Shown: positions 11,896 through 23,711, numbered from the stretch's first letter. The stretch is DNA of 64,000 bases from Odontesthes bonariensis (GCF_027942865.1 NC_134515.1:35609025-35673024), one strand, 5' to 3'. Numbers and translations: made by a program. Notes: generated by a model not told the origin, from the sequence alone.

Positions 11896-14800
11896 CATAA
11901 ATATTTCCACAGGAATGTGAATCATTTCTGCTAAATAAACTACTACTGCAGGTTAAAGCCAGGACTGCGGTGCGTGGGCACCTTAGTATATAAATATACA
12001 CTCATACATAAAAAACAGGTTCTTACTTTGCAACAATGGTGTCATTCTTTGCCAGCCTCAAGATGGAATCATCAGACTCTCCCTGAAAAGGAGAAACATT
12101 GGCTGAGAACACTCGCAGCTTTGATTTAAAAGAATTTATCAACAGAAACAGGCTTCCACGACCGACTCCTAAAGCCAGTTCATGCTCCATTTGCCTGCAA
12201 AGTTCTTCAGAAACTAAATGTTACTATTTGTACAAGTATCTGAGAGTATCACAGAGGCCTTTCAAAAATCCCCAGTGCACCCAGCTTCAACTACAGGCAT
12301 GGCAGGTGCACTTAAAGCAGGCAAAAAGGAGGAATTCATTTCTGAGTTACTGCACAACCCATTTTAAGAAGCAGCTAGATTGTTTTAGCATTTACCTTTC
12401 TTGTTCTGTAATGCATGTGTGGGGAGCTCCATGTACGAAACCTATTCTGACAGTAGCCTGAACAGGACCGTGTGCTGCTGTGAAATACAGGGGTTAGACC
12501 AGTGTTTCCCAACCCTGGTCCTCAAGGCACACTGCCCTGCATGTTTTCCATGTTTCCCTGCTCCAGCACACCTGATTCAAATGAATGGGTCGTCCTCCGC
12601 CTTCTGCAGAGCTTTAAGACCTGACCCAATTATTTGAATCAGGTGTGCTGGAGCAGGGAAACATGGAAAACATGCAGGGCAGTGTGCCTTGAGGACCAGG
12701 GTTGGGAAACACTGGGTTAGACAATGAAACTGAAACACCTGTCATTTTAGTGTGGGAGGTTTCATGGCTGAATTGGACCAGCCTGGTGGCCAATCTTCAT
12801 TAATTGCACATTGCACCAGTAAGAGCAGAGTGTGAAGGTTCAATTAGCAGGGTAAGAGCAGAGTTTTGCTCAAAATATTGCAATGCACACAACATTATGG
12901 GTGACATACCAGAGTTCAAAAGAGGACAAATTGTTGGTGCACGTCTTGCTGGCGCATCTGTGACCAAGACAGCAAGTCTTTGTGATGTATCCATGGTAAC
13001 GTCAGCATACCACCCAGACTGTTGCATGCCCAGAGTGAAGCATGGGGGGGGATCAGTGATGGTTTGGGCTGCCATATCATGGCATTCCCTTGGCCCAATA
13101 CTTGTGCTAGATGGGCGCGTCACTGCCAAGGACTACCGAACCATTCTGGAGGACCATGTGCATCCGATGGTTCAAACATTGTATCCTGAAGGCGGTGCCG
13201 TGTACCAGGATGACAATGCACCGATACACACAGCAAGACTGGTGAAAGATTGGTTTGATGAACATGAAAGTGAAGTTGAACATCTCCCATGGCCTGCAGT
13301 CACCAGATCTAAATATTATTGAGCCACTTTGGGGGGTTTTTGAGGCGCGAGTCAGGAAACGTTTTCCTCCACCAGCATCACGTAGTGACCTGGCCACTAT
13401 CCTGCAAGAAGAATGGCTTAAAATCCCTCTGACCACTGTGCAGGACTTGTATATGTCAGTCCCAAGACGAATTGACGCTGTATTGGCCGCAAAAGGAGGC
13501 CGTACACCATACTAATAAATAATTGTGGTCTAAAACTAGGTGTTTCAGTTTCATTGTCGAACCCCTGTAGATTCACCCCACAGTGGAAGCCAGCAGACGT
13601 GGCTCTAACACATTCAGTCCAGTTCGGCTTCAACTTTAGACTGAGAACACACTATTCCAAGAGAAGTCCAATTCAGAATGCCCATTCTTAAATCATGGTG
13701 AACTTACCATTCTGCGGATAGCGCCGCAGATGGCATAGGTCTTGAACTGACCGTTGAAGCGACCAGTTACTTTGTCCACCTGAAACAGACAGAGCATCCA
13801 TGATAAAGACAAGAAGTCCAGCCACGTTCATCTCTGCAGATAAACATTCTGGTTATTGTTTCTTGGTAACAGATCTTATTACATTGGATGATTTTTATTA
13901 CTTAAAGCTGCAGTCGGCAGGTTTTCAAAATTCCGAGTCTAAAGTCGGAAAATTCGAACTGATACAACTTTCAGGCCCCTCCCCCTCTGTGGACGAGGTT
14001 GTGCACGTGAGTTCACACCAGTGTGCGTGCACACAAGCTGGGGCAGACTCACGCTCAGTATGGAAGACGTGGTTGGTGACTGTTCTGCTCAGATAATAGA
14101 TCAATAATAAACCTAACGTGATTGGTTAAAAACAGCCGGGAGCGCTCGATTTTTGCAAGCACGATTACAGGCTTCAGAGGGAGCTACAGAATTTGGGATT
14201 TTTCCTAAACAGCCTATTTAATATTCTACTTCCAGAATCCCATGACAGTTCAAGCTAATATGACTAAAAAAAAGTTGCCGACCGCAGCTTTAACTTGAGA
14301 AAGCTTTCTGCCGATAATGAAACCCCCCACAGTTCTACACGCTAACATTTACCCACAGAGGGGGAGCAGGTATCCCCTTTAATGTGAAACAACTGCATAT
14401 GAAATGTGTGTGCATTTAAAAAGAAAAGAAATTGTGAAGCACAAGCAGAGCTGACTGGTAACAGTAACCACAGTAACACTGCCACAAGTCTGTGTGCTGC
14501 CAACTAAACAACGGTTTCATTTCTGTTACAGAAAGCAGCTTCAGATGGTGGAGCGTGTGTAATTAAGTTTCACAAACTAAAACTCTTCTTGTTCAACCAG
14601 CAGTCAGTTCCCAGAAAGACTGTTTGTTATAAACTACTTGTTACTTTGATCAGAGGGATATTTGGCCACTTTCTTCAGTGCCTACTGAAAAATAAAGAAA
14701 GGTTTTGAACAATGCTTTGAACCCTTTTTGCTCCCTCTGCTTCAAAAACAGAAAAAAAAATGCAACACAGAAACTTATTCGAGCCAAACAAACGTGAGAA

Positions 14801-15481
14801 ACAGAGGCCACAGTAGAGAGAGGTTAGAACGGAATCATCCTCATGGCTTCTGCTTGCAGGTGAATAAATAATGCTGCTCAAACTAACTTGAATAGTATGC
14901 CAACAGCAGCTGCTCTGAAAACAGACACCTATACACCAATTTACACATCAATATGCATTTCAACTAATGCAGCTGCATAAGTCTTACACCTTTAACTACA
15001 AATAATAAACAATACACACATATTAACTATGCATTAACTAGCATTACTACTGAGTCATTAATAAATCAGTTAGTGACAGTGTCTCTTAATCTACATGCTG
15101 TGGATGTGAAATTTGCTTTGAATTGAAAACAATCAATGACAATTAAAGTCGTAAAGGATTCAAATCAAACGTTATCCCTAAATGACTATTAAGACTAATA
15201 AAGCCACCAAAACGTTGCACTTTACCTCAGCAATGTTGATCTGGATGGAGGCATGGTCTTTTGCCCCAATGATTCTGTTGCTGGCAGAGCTGGAAATTAA
15301 CACGAGAACACATGATTTCACAGTACTTTCATGTATTCTTACAACTACAAATGTGATACTGAGAGTGCCTTGAGGACAACTTTTCTTTTTATTGGCCTGC
15401 TTCACCAGACTACAGGACTTTTGACACTCACCATTTGCGTGGGACGTAAAGGTCCACAAATTCACCAGCGTCGTTCTGCAT
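11594..15481 (-). CDS. rps21: Ribosomal protein S21 (eS21), complete, five coding exons
   Basis: Encodes the small-subunit ribosomal protein eS21, which acts in the cytosolic 40S particle. Coding exons (minus strand, 5' to 3') are 15432-15481, 15226-15289, 13708-13779, 12027-12082 and 11594-11603, together 252 bases or 83 codons plus stop, the usual vertebrate length. Each junction has GT-AG sites and phases join exactly. Recognisable segments are [62 protein letters not shown] and [14 protein letters not shown]. The last exon adds only the end of the final Lys codon, then Asn-Phe-stop, as in mammals. The ATG at 15481 follows a good acceptor (CTTTAG at 15515), so exon 2 probably starts at 15514 and exon 1 is non-coding. 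Introns hold a Tc1 element with a nested hAT MITE (12488-13567) and a TTAA MITE (13902-14293). No defect in the coding sequence was seen. Confidence 0.97.
12500..12714. mobile_element. hAT MITE nested in Tc1 terminus
   Basis: A 215-bp, almost fully palindromic element with termini CAGTGTTTCCCAACCCTGGT and ACCAGGGTTGGGAAACACTG. A perfect 8-bp target duplication GGTTAGAC flanks it (12492-12499 and 12715-12722). Removing the element and one duplication restores the Tc1 terminal repeat exactly. Confidence 0.97.
12804..13515 (+). pseudogene. Tc1-like transposase, internally deleted and frameshifted
   Basis: The frame reads an HTH-region piece ([20 protein letters not shown]) fused directly to the catalytic core ([15 protein letters not shown], then [19 protein letters not shown]). 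The segment between the helix-turn-helix and the first catalytic region is missing. After a one-base shift near 13285 the end follows in another frame ([20 protein letters not shown] ... GGRTPY). The D of QDDNAP and the E of NIIEPLW are the later two residues of the DDE triad. Non-functional. Confidence 0.85.
13902..14293 (+). mobile_element. TTAA MITE family A, copy 2 (rps21 intron)
   Basis: Same termini as copy 1, with perfect TTAA on both sides (13902-13905 and 14290-14293). The middle differs: about 35 bases are missing near 13980 and a 50-base stretch near 14060-14110 is replaced by unrelated sequence. Confidence 0.88.
14294..15225 (-). other. rps21 intron, rest
   Basis: Intronic AT-rich sequence between the third and second coding exons. 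No snoRNA box C/D pair or other RNA gene could be identified with confidence. Confidence 0.6.
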
Positions 15482-15999
15482 GTTTGAAGGTGGTGCAGGT
15501 GCTTGCCAACAAATCTAAAGACAAAAAAGCCCCGGAACAAAAATCAAGCCACAAGAAAATCAGAGTCCCTGGTTCAACAGCTAACCTGGACCAGATACGG
15601 CTAAAGGCTAAAATGCGAGCTAACGACAACACATCACGATGTAGTTGTATTAGGCGCCAAAGCAGTACATGCCCTATAAAGCGCGACACATGAAATACAA
15701 CTACAGTAGAAAAAAAGACAATATTTCTAACTCGTAGCATACACCACTACCAGCAGTTATAACAGTGTTAGCCAGCTCCGGACTAAGTTAGCACGCGGAC
15801 AGCACGGCCGCGTGTGGCTGCTTTACACACTGGATACCATTTGAATTTATACACTATGATAGCGGCTAACGCTGTCCAAGAATCAATGACGAGTACAGAG
15901 TCACGTTAACTTTACGAAATCTAACTAAGAAAGCAGATAGGAAATTATATATAAAGACTTTTACGGTTTTTTAATCTAGAGAGCTCAATAGAGACCTAC

Positions 16000-16031
16000 C
16001 GATTGCGACAAATGGCCGACAGGAAAGGAAG
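16000..16031 (-). promoter_or_regulatory. rps21 non-coding exon 1 with 5'TOP-like start
   Basis: On the minus strand a pyrimidine run CTCTTCCTTTCCTG precedes GTCGGCCATTTGTCGCAATC, and a donor (G then GTAGGT) closes the segment at 16000. A C-starting pyrimidine tract at the 5' end is the TOP element through which mTOR signalling controls ribosomal protein mRNAs. The exact start base within 16020-16031 is inferred. Confidence 0.7.
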
Positions 16032-16292
16032 AGCGTTCGACCCGGAAATAAAAATGTCTCAACCTACATGGTTTTTGTCGCCACCGGCTGGACTGAATAT
16101 AGCAATGATCTATACAGAAAGTGTCTGTTTTTCACTGTTTGGACTAGCGGTTCTAGTCCAAACAACCGCTCAACGTTGATGTTATATATATATATACATA
16201 TCCATTTGTGTGTGTATAATAATATATGGTTAAAAAGTATGTCTTTTTATTGGTTCAGATCAATTTAAGATATATTTGAAATGCTCTCAGTT

Positions 16293-16769
16293 GGGTCCGT
16301 GTATCATCCGATCATTCAACTATTCCATTGAATCTGGCAAACGAAAAACGAAATAACGACTCCATATTTTGTTTTCCCGTTTTTCTGTATGACCAAAAAA
16401 ATGGAATTGGTGTTTGTTCTCCCTTTTTCCAACACAAAACAGAACATATAATAAACAGGGAAACTAAAACGAAATAATAAATCTAATTTACGTTTTTGGG
16501 TTATTGGTTTCCCGGTCATCCGCTCCACTCAGTGTAATCTGGCTGGCTGGCGCAATGAAGTGTCAGCTCATTTAATCAATCATAACTCGCTTGAATACAA
16601 AACTGATTTTCGCGGGGGTTTTGTTTCTGCAAAATTCATATATGTAGGCATGATACGAGACACATGATTCAGCGTATTTTAATATTCATAGGCTTAACAG
16701 TATTATAATATCCTGGTAACATATGTAAGATAGGTTATTTTGCAAAAGACATACGATATCTAAAATATA

Positions 16770-16805
<36 letters not shown>

Positions 16806-17136
16806 TAGAAAAGGTTCCAAAGTTGAGACATGTTATGTTTAGAGTGTGACGTTTATAGATATTGTGTTGGTCAGTTCATAGCGGAGCGGCCCCCTGCTGG
16901 CAGATTCTGAGAAATCTAATAAAGACAATTTGAATCAATCCTGATATAGATATAGATTTTCATTTCTTCTGAGATATATGTAGATATAGATATTATTTTT
17001 TCTGATATATAACTTCTGTCTATTGTGTTTTATCTTATATGTATAATGTATTATTTCTTCATTTTTCAACCTAATAAAATAGCTGAGTAGTACACAATCT
17101 GCTTCTCTATCCTATATTAGTGTTTATTTATATATA

Positions 17137-17205
<69 letters not shown>

Positions 17206-17603
17206 TGAAGACACTGGGCTAAACTGTATCAGGCGTTAGTTCAGGGGTTAACACAAAGTTCACACTGGGGTGCCGGCCAGAACACCTTAAGGTCAATCAG
17301 ACTCCCAGAGGGTCCAAATGAATAGGCAGGTTAGGGATGGCTCAGGTGGTTTATTTCTTTCCTTTGCAGGCAATTAGGTCATGTGTGGTTTTGTTTCATA
17401 CACGCACACACCACTTGCCGGGACGTTAATTAACTGCTCGATCCTCACTCTGTCGACTCGTCAGAGCACACGCCTTTCTAACCGAGCGCCGTCAGTTACG
17501 CTACATGACCAGCAGGGGGCCGCTCCGCTATGAACTGACCAACACAATATCTATAAACGTCACACTCTAAACATAACATGTCTCAACTTTGGAACCTTTT
17601 CTA

Positions 17604-17671
<68 letters not shown>

Positions 17672-18156
17672 TATATTTTATATATCGTATGTCTTTTGCA
17701 AAATAACCTATCTTACATCACATATGTTACCAGGATATTATATTACTGTTAAGCCTACTATGAATATTAAAATACGCTGAATCATGTGTCTCGTATCATG
17801 CCTACATATATGAATTTTGCAGAAACAAAACCCCCGCGAAAATCAGTTTTGTATTCAAGCGAGTTATGATTGATGAAATGAGCTGACACTTCATTGCGCC
17901 AGCCAGCCAGATTACACTGAGTGGAGCGGATGACCGGGAAACCAATAACCCAAAAACGTAAATTAGATTTATTATTTCGTTTTAGTTTCCCTGTTTATCA
18001 TATGTTCTGTTTTGTGTTGGAAAAAGGGAGAACAAACACCAATTCCATTTTTTTGGTCATACAGAAAAACGGGAAAACAAAATATGGAGTCGTTATTTCG
18101 TTTTTCGTTTGCCAGATTCAATGGAATAGTTGAATGATCGGATGATACACGGACCC
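16293..18156. repeat. 1.86-kb foldback (long inverted repeat)
   Basis: Arm 16293-16900 is repeated in inverse at 17509-18156, from GGGTCCGTGTATCATCCG on the left to CGGATGATACACGGACCC on the right. A 70-codon open frame is present in both arms with a single residue difference (16316-16528 minus, 17921-18133 plus), showing very high identity; it resembles no known protein. Each arm contains a CA/GT tract of different length, and the 608-bp spacer holds a third GT tract (17141-17203). It could be a foldback transposon, two head-to-head copies of one element, or a recent inverted duplication. Confidence 0.85.
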
Positions 18157-18215
18157 GGTTGCTCGGTTCACCCTCAGAAATAAAACTTTGGGAAAGAGTG
18201 AAGTCCTCTGGCTTT

Positions 18216-18330
18216 CATTACATTACATTACGGTCATTTTGCAGACGCTTTTATCCAAAGCGACTTACAATAAGTGCGTTCTACATCGGTAGGCAAAGAA
18301 ACTTCAGGTCACAAGAAATCACAAGTGCAT
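18216..18330. repeat. Dispersed teleost repeat fragment
   Basis: ATTACATTACATTACGGTCA followed by TTTTGCAGACGCTTTTATCC and AAAGCGACTTACAATAAGTG is a motif I recognise as very common in teleost genomes. The class of the parent element is uncertain. Confidence 0.5.
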
Positions 18331-18390
18331 TTCCTTCCAAAACCGAACAGCTAAGAGCATAACTAGTGCTAGAGTAAGTGCGATAAGTCA

Positions 18391-19105
18391 GCTATCCTTC
18401 TTTTCACATTGTCTTCGCCTCAACATTATGAGAGATAATACCCTTACAGTATTTTTTTTTTCTACTGTTACAGCTAATTTTATTAGGCCAAATAGGAAGG
18501 TTCCACAAAGCTTGAAGCACACAGTTGAAATTGTACAGAACATGTAGTTCTACGATTCCTGTCCAAAACCATGACAAATACACCAACACCTAAATTGCAG
18601 CTATGTTTAGTGAAGTTAAAAAAATATATATTTTTCTTTTTTTTCTTTTAAATTGCATCTATAAATGAAAGCGATGTAATTGCACTATTATTGCAAAATC
18701 ATCAACAAATGTTTCAACATTTGTGCTAAACAGAAGTAATCTGAATGTGTGACCCAACAGATTTCATTACACGTGTAACATTAGTATGATATTCTCATAC
18801 TGAACATCTTACAAAGCAACACTTTGTTTCAAAATGTGTTATATTGCCAAAAAATAAAGCAATTTAATTTCTCACATGTAAAAATCACGTGATAGATTTA
18901 ATTCATGTCATCGACATGTATGCAACTCTTCCTATGACATTTTACAATCAAAATGTACATTTAATCTGTCAATAGAATTACCACACCTCTCTACTGCATG
19001 AACAAAAAACATGAAATAAATTAGTGAATAAAAAACGCACAAAGCCCATAACTGATACAGCTATTCCATACGAGACTGGCAGTCATCCTGAACCTGAGGG
19101 GGGCA
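18391..19105. other. AT-rich stretch 3' of the IL-17-like gene
   Basis: No gene recognised. It is probably the 3' UTR and downstream DNA of the minus-strand gene at 19106-21666. An AATAAA on the minus strand at about 18479-18484 could be its poly(A) signal, but nothing proves it. Confidence 0.4.
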
Positions 19106-21666
19106 TTAGGCTTTGACACATGTGCATCCCACAGCCAGCATGTAAGGACACCTGCACCAGTGGTGATTCGTATCGTTGCGTGCCCTCTCAAAGACTGAAA
19201 TCTGAAGGTAGATTGGCTTGGCGATCATGTCCACCACACCGCAAGTCGTGCACTCGGCATGTTGGATAGATTTGAGCTTTTTTCCATTTGATGAAGATGG
19301 ACTAAAAGAAAAAAAAAACAATGTCCATGAATAAATGTGTACACGAAAGCCACGATCAAATTAAGGGACATTCACAAGTCCACAGTTAAGGGAAATGCTA
19401 ACTTCTGTTGTTATTTTCTAAGGCTGCATAATTACAAGAATGGAATTGTTTTTTTTATCACTTTCCACAGTTTTACTTTAAAATTCTTTCGCCATTTATT
19501 TTTAGAAATGGGACATGAATTACCATGAAACTTGGCACAGACTCCAAACAGGATGATTCATGATACTTTTAATAATCCCCTGATTTATATTCTTGTTCTA
19601 TCATTAATTAACTCCAAATTTGACTCATCTTAAGCTAAACTTTAGCCCTGCAAAGTAACTCAATTATCTTGCCCACTCAACTGCAAAGATATTGTACCTT
19701 TTAAGAGTCCAGGGTGCAACTGAAGACTGACTCAGGTCTGAAATGTGTTTGAAGTACTGGTTTTCATAGATATGTGTAGGCGTGCAGTCAGCTGGACAAA
19801 CAGACTTGCCGCATACTGTTCCCATCATTCCCAATAAGAGCTGAAAGAAAAATGTAGAATTTTGAGACTTTCAGAAACCTCCTGCCTGTGCTAAAAAAAA
19901 AAAGAATCAAAAAGATAGAACAAAATAGAATTAAATAAAAGACATAAAATGATCATTAGAAAAAGTTTGGCAAAGCAAATATTGGGAACACACACTGCCT
20001 GTCCAAAAATCAAGTCACCACCTAGATTTAACTAAAAAAATAGGTAAGAGTCTCCCTTTGGAGAATTACTGCCTGGATGATGATGACGTTTCAGCCGGCA
20101 ACAAGTTGTTTTACCCTAACTGATGCAGTGAGCAGCTTCTCATTTCTTAAACTACCATGTCTGAAGGCACATCCTGAGGTCGTGGAAAAGATGATCAAAT
20201 CATTGTCATGCATCAAGAAAAGAAAACATCTGAGGAGACTGCTGACACTACTAACATAGGGTTAAGAACTGTCCAACGCATTATTAACAACCGGAAGGAT
20301 GGGGGGGAACCATCATCCTGGAGGAAGAAATGTGGTCGGTGAAATCGTAAAAACACAACAATAGAACTCAGGGCTACGTTGAATAGAAAAAGTAAGAGCA
20401 TCTTCACAGGCACGATGCAAAGGGAACTCAAGGGAGTGGGACTAAACAGCTGTGTAGCCTTAAGAAAACCACTAATCAGTGAGGCTAATCAGAAAAACAA
20501 TGCTTCAATTTGCTAGGGAGCTTCAACATCGGACAAGATCGGAGCAATGGAAGAAGCTCATGTGGTCTGAGGAGTCCAGATTTACCCTGTTCCAGAGTGA
20601 TGGGGGCATCAGGCTCCGTACAAGCCTGTGGGGCAGTGCTGTGATCTGGGGCTGCTGCAGGTGGTCAGGTCCAGGGTCAGCTGACTACCTGAATGTACTG
20701 AATGAGCAGGTTATTCCATCAGCTGATGGCAGGGGCATATTCCAAGATGACAATGCCCGGGTTCATCGGGCTTAAATGGATTGCACCCCACAGAGTCCAG
20801 ACCTTCACGCCATTGAGAGTCTTTGGGATGTGCTGGAGAAGACTTTGCGCAGCGGTCCAACTCTCCCACCATCACTACAAGATCTCAGTGTGAAAAATGA
20901 ATGCGACTCTGGACGTTGCAGACTCTCTTCGAAACGATGCGACAGCGAATGAGTGCCGTAATCAGAGCTAAAGGCTCGGTCCAACGAAACATTAGAGTGT
21001 GTGACCTTTTCTTTGGACGGGCAGTGTAACTTCCAGGGGCGAGGCTAGGGTATTTTTAGTGGTGCCAAGGCACCACCGTGAGATAGCTCGGCACCCCCTG
21101 GCTCAGCACATTTTTAAAATATTATATTATGCAAAAACACATTTTTTTTTTGCTCAAGGATGCATTATTTTAGTGACCATTTTATTTATTTTCTAGCATT
21201 TGTAATTGTTTTAACTCTTTACTCCCAAAATAACTGTTGAGTTATCTTCAATATTTGTCTCAGGCTCCCTGTTATCCTTGTCAAGCCACAGTCTTTTGAA
21301 ATGAAGAGGTCAAAATTGAATGTTGTAGGGGAAAACACTACTCAAAGCAAAACTAATACGGCTCCAATATTTATAAATGTACTAGTTCGCCTCAATTAGT
21401 GAGAAATAATGTGCCTCTGTGAGCACTGGGGGCTGGGCACCCCTAAAGACCAGATCCCAAAATCGCCCCTGGTAACTTCTCACATTACTAATTAATCACA
21501 AAGCATTCTGGATGTATCGTGCAGTCAATATTAGTTTTTGGAAACAAACAATTAAGGTCACCAGGCATATAAACCTCTTAAATTGTTAAAGACTTTTATG
21601 TCGACAAAATCGATATTGTTTATCCAAATAATATCAAGTACTCACCAGGAAAGCAATGAAGGTCAT
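19106..21666 (-). CDS. IL-17 family cytokine-like gene, three exons
   Basis: Probably a secreted cysteine-knot cytokine of the IL-17 family, which signals through IL-17 receptors. Coding exons are 21646-21666, 19698-19840 and 19106-19301, joined by GT-AG sites with matching phases, giving 119 residues. Exon 1 plus the start of exon 2 forms a signal peptide ([18 protein letters not shown]). Exon 2 ends in [11 protein letters not shown], like the S.SPW block of IL-17s. Exon 3 has [10 protein letters not shown], an ISVFERAR strand in place of the usual VLRR strand, and ends in [11 protein letters not shown], the family's VGCTCV signature. At 119 residues it is shorter than most IL-17s (about 150), and the spacing of some cysteines is atypical, so the paralogue is not assigned. 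Intron 1 holds a Tc1 and a hAT element. Family assignment rests on motif recognition, not on a search. Confidence 0.75.
19993..21026 (+). mobile_element. Tc1/mariner element in intron of IL-17-like gene
   Basis: Termini CACTGCCTGTCCAAA and TTTGGACGGGCAGTG are inverted. The right side has a TA flank; the left TA appears mutated to CA. The length (1034 bp) is somewhat shorter than a full Tc1. The coding part is decayed. Confidence 0.85.
20479..20893 (+). pseudogene. Tc1-like transposase remnant
   Basis: The frame shows [20 protein letters not shown] (first Asp region replaced by Glu), then [13 protein letters not shown] and a stop, then, after reading on, [18 protein letters not shown]. In-frame stops and loss of upstream frame make it non-functional. 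Confidence 0.85.
21034..21471. mobile_element. hAT non-autonomous element
   Basis: Termini CAGGGGCGAGG and TCGCCCCTG with a perfect 8-bp target duplication GTAACTTC (21026-21033 and 21472-21479). The duplication includes the last base of the Tc1 right terminus, so this element landed exactly at the edge of the Tc1. No coding capacity. Confidence 0.93.
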
Positions 21667-21998
21667 GCTGAAGTTTAATGCAGCAAATTCTAGGTTCAAA
21701 GAGGAATATTCTTCTCCTGTTATGCTGTGTGAAAGCAAATGCTGTGCTCTCGAGGCACACCTGTGCTGTTTTTATGCACTGCCATAGCGGTGATGAAATG
21801 GATGAAAATTTGCATGCTGGGGAAGCACGGAGGCGCGAGGTGAGACCGTGCAAGATAATTGCATCATTATATTTTGATTTTCACTCGTGGATTACATTGT
21901 GTAATCTTGAATACTTTTTCCTGGAGGTGTGAATTTCTGAGATCTTACTTCTAACACGAACACATTTTTCAAATGAATTCTCACAATAGGCAGAATTT

Positions 21999-22260
21999 AA
22001 TTCTAATTCTAATTCTAATTTTTATTTATATAGCGCCAAATACAACAAATGTCATCTCAAGGCACTTAGATAATAAAGTCCAATTCAAGCCAATTGGAAT
22101 TCAATTAATTGTAATCATAATTATTCATAAAATAATCCAATTCGTTCATATAGAGCCAATTCAAAAACAATTTCCTAGCTAAGGAAACCAACAGATTGCA
22201 CCGAAATTTTTATTTTTTTTTTTTCGGTCCAATCTCCCATCCTGAGCGTGCCTGAGGCGA
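21999..22260 (-). mobile_element. LINE 3' tail fragment
   Basis: TTTTTATTTATATAGCGCCA followed by CATCTCAAGGCACTTAGATA, then AATTCAA-rich sequence, is the reverse of a common fish LINE 3' UTR. A related piece lies at 50819-51000 in the other orientation. No ORF remains. Confidence 0.6.
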
Positions 22261-22270
22261 CTGTGGAGAG

Positions 22271-23711
22271 AAAATTTGGAGTTTCTTTACATTCAGTCCA
22301 AACTTGCAACAACCACACAATAAATGATTATAAATTATACTGAAATCTACAAAAGCTTAACCCATTTACCTGGTCTGAAAAAGGATATTTTTTACAACAG
22401 AGATTCTATGCAATATTCACATAAAACCTTTTTTAACTTCATGTGCACATTTGATCGTCACATGTTTGCCCAACATGTCCGGGTATCATATACACCCACA
22501 AGCATAAGAAGATAAAAAAAGAAAATGAACTTCAATATAGTTTCACCTCAGACTTTCATCCCACAGTTTATTTGATAAATAGATTTCATGGGAAACCTGT
22601 GAGTGTTTTCTCTTGGAGGTGGGGCAGGGCATCACGCTGCTCCTGCGAAACTGAAACCTAGCTTCAATTGAATTTAGTTGGGGAAGCCCACATGAACGCC
22701 TACACTGTGGAGAGTGCCGCCTGCGTGGGCAGGCCCACATTTGTGTTGGAACAAGTCTGCTGCCTACTCTGTTGCTCCTCTGCTATCAGTCAGTTACTGC
22801 AATTCAATGGTCGAAATGGGTGAAACAAGCATGTGTAAAAATTGGCTTTGTTCTTAGACATTATGAATGAAATAAGTCTCAGTACTTTTCCATGATGACC
22901 TAAAGTGATCCAGGAGTAGAAAGACAAAACAATTGGGAAAGTCTGGGAAAGCAAGGGCAGATTCACACACACACATTGTTTTGGGCTGATCCAGAGAATA
23001 TGACGAAGCATGTTGAACCTACTCATGTCCAATCATACTCAGTCGAGTGTGAGTCCAACCTATTGGTCCTTCGAGCCGGATTGGTGTTGGACTCACACTC
23101 GACCGAGTATGATTAAATTATTATTATTATAACTAACCCTAACCCAGCCCCCCTCAATCTCCTACTCTGTATATGGGAAAAGACTGGGACTTTAAAAGTA
23201 ACCTGCTGCATATAATGCACTGAAGAAATACAATTTGCTAACATTTATACAAGTAAAAACAGATGAAAGATATTGTTCTTGCATATTACTTGTTTTTGTT
23301 TTTACCAAACTTAAAGGAAAGGGTAATGGTATTGAATTCTGTGAGGAAACGGACTTCTGCCTCTTTGTTTGATCATCATAGAGCCTATGGCAAAAGCACG
23401 TTTGCATTCAGATTATTTGGTGGTTGACCACACCATCTCTTCTGGCTCTTCCCTGTTTTGTGTGTTGCATGAGTTCAGTAAAACTGTATGACTCTCCATG
23501 TATGCATAGGATGAGCGATACATCCATAAAACTATTTCAGTTGCTGTCGTTTGAAGCTCACAAAGAAAGTCAACATCATGGAATGAAAACTTACCCACCA
23601 GAAATGCAAATAAAAAGTATAAAGTCATGCTCATAACAATACGGGTCACTTGCTTAGGAGACATTAGAAGCTCTGTATTGATGTAACATAGGAGCATAAA
23701 TCATGCTTGAT
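22271..23711. other. Gene-free stretch
   Basis: No gene recognised. It contains the short hairpin at 23031-23114, followed by an ATT-rich patch and CTAACCCTAACCC. Confidence 0.45.
23031..23114. repeat. Short hairpin with 29-bp arms
   Basis: AATCATACTCAGTCGAGTGT (start of the left arm) is matched in inverse by the right arm ending CTCGACCGAGTATGATT, with one mismatch over 29 bases and a 26-base loop. Function unknown; it could be a very short MITE. Confidence 0.85.

Larger units (their letters stand above)
12488..13567 (+). mobile_element. Tc1/mariner element in rps21 intron
   Basis: Termini CAGGGGTT.GACAATGAAACTGAAACACCT and the inverted form at the right end are flanked by TA (12486-12487 and 13568-13569). 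The left terminus is split by a hAT MITE (12500-12714) with its own 8-bp duplication. Without that insertion the element is about 857 bp, well short of a full Tc1, in line with an internal deletion in its transposase. Confidence 0.9.

Noticed and set aside
16316..16528. 70-codon frame conserved in both arms of the foldback
   Set aside because: It is explained by arm identity. No start context, splice site or relative suggests a gene.
23128..23152. CTAACCCTAACCC as an interstitial telomere
   Set aside because: Only two units; too short to claim a telomeric repeat.
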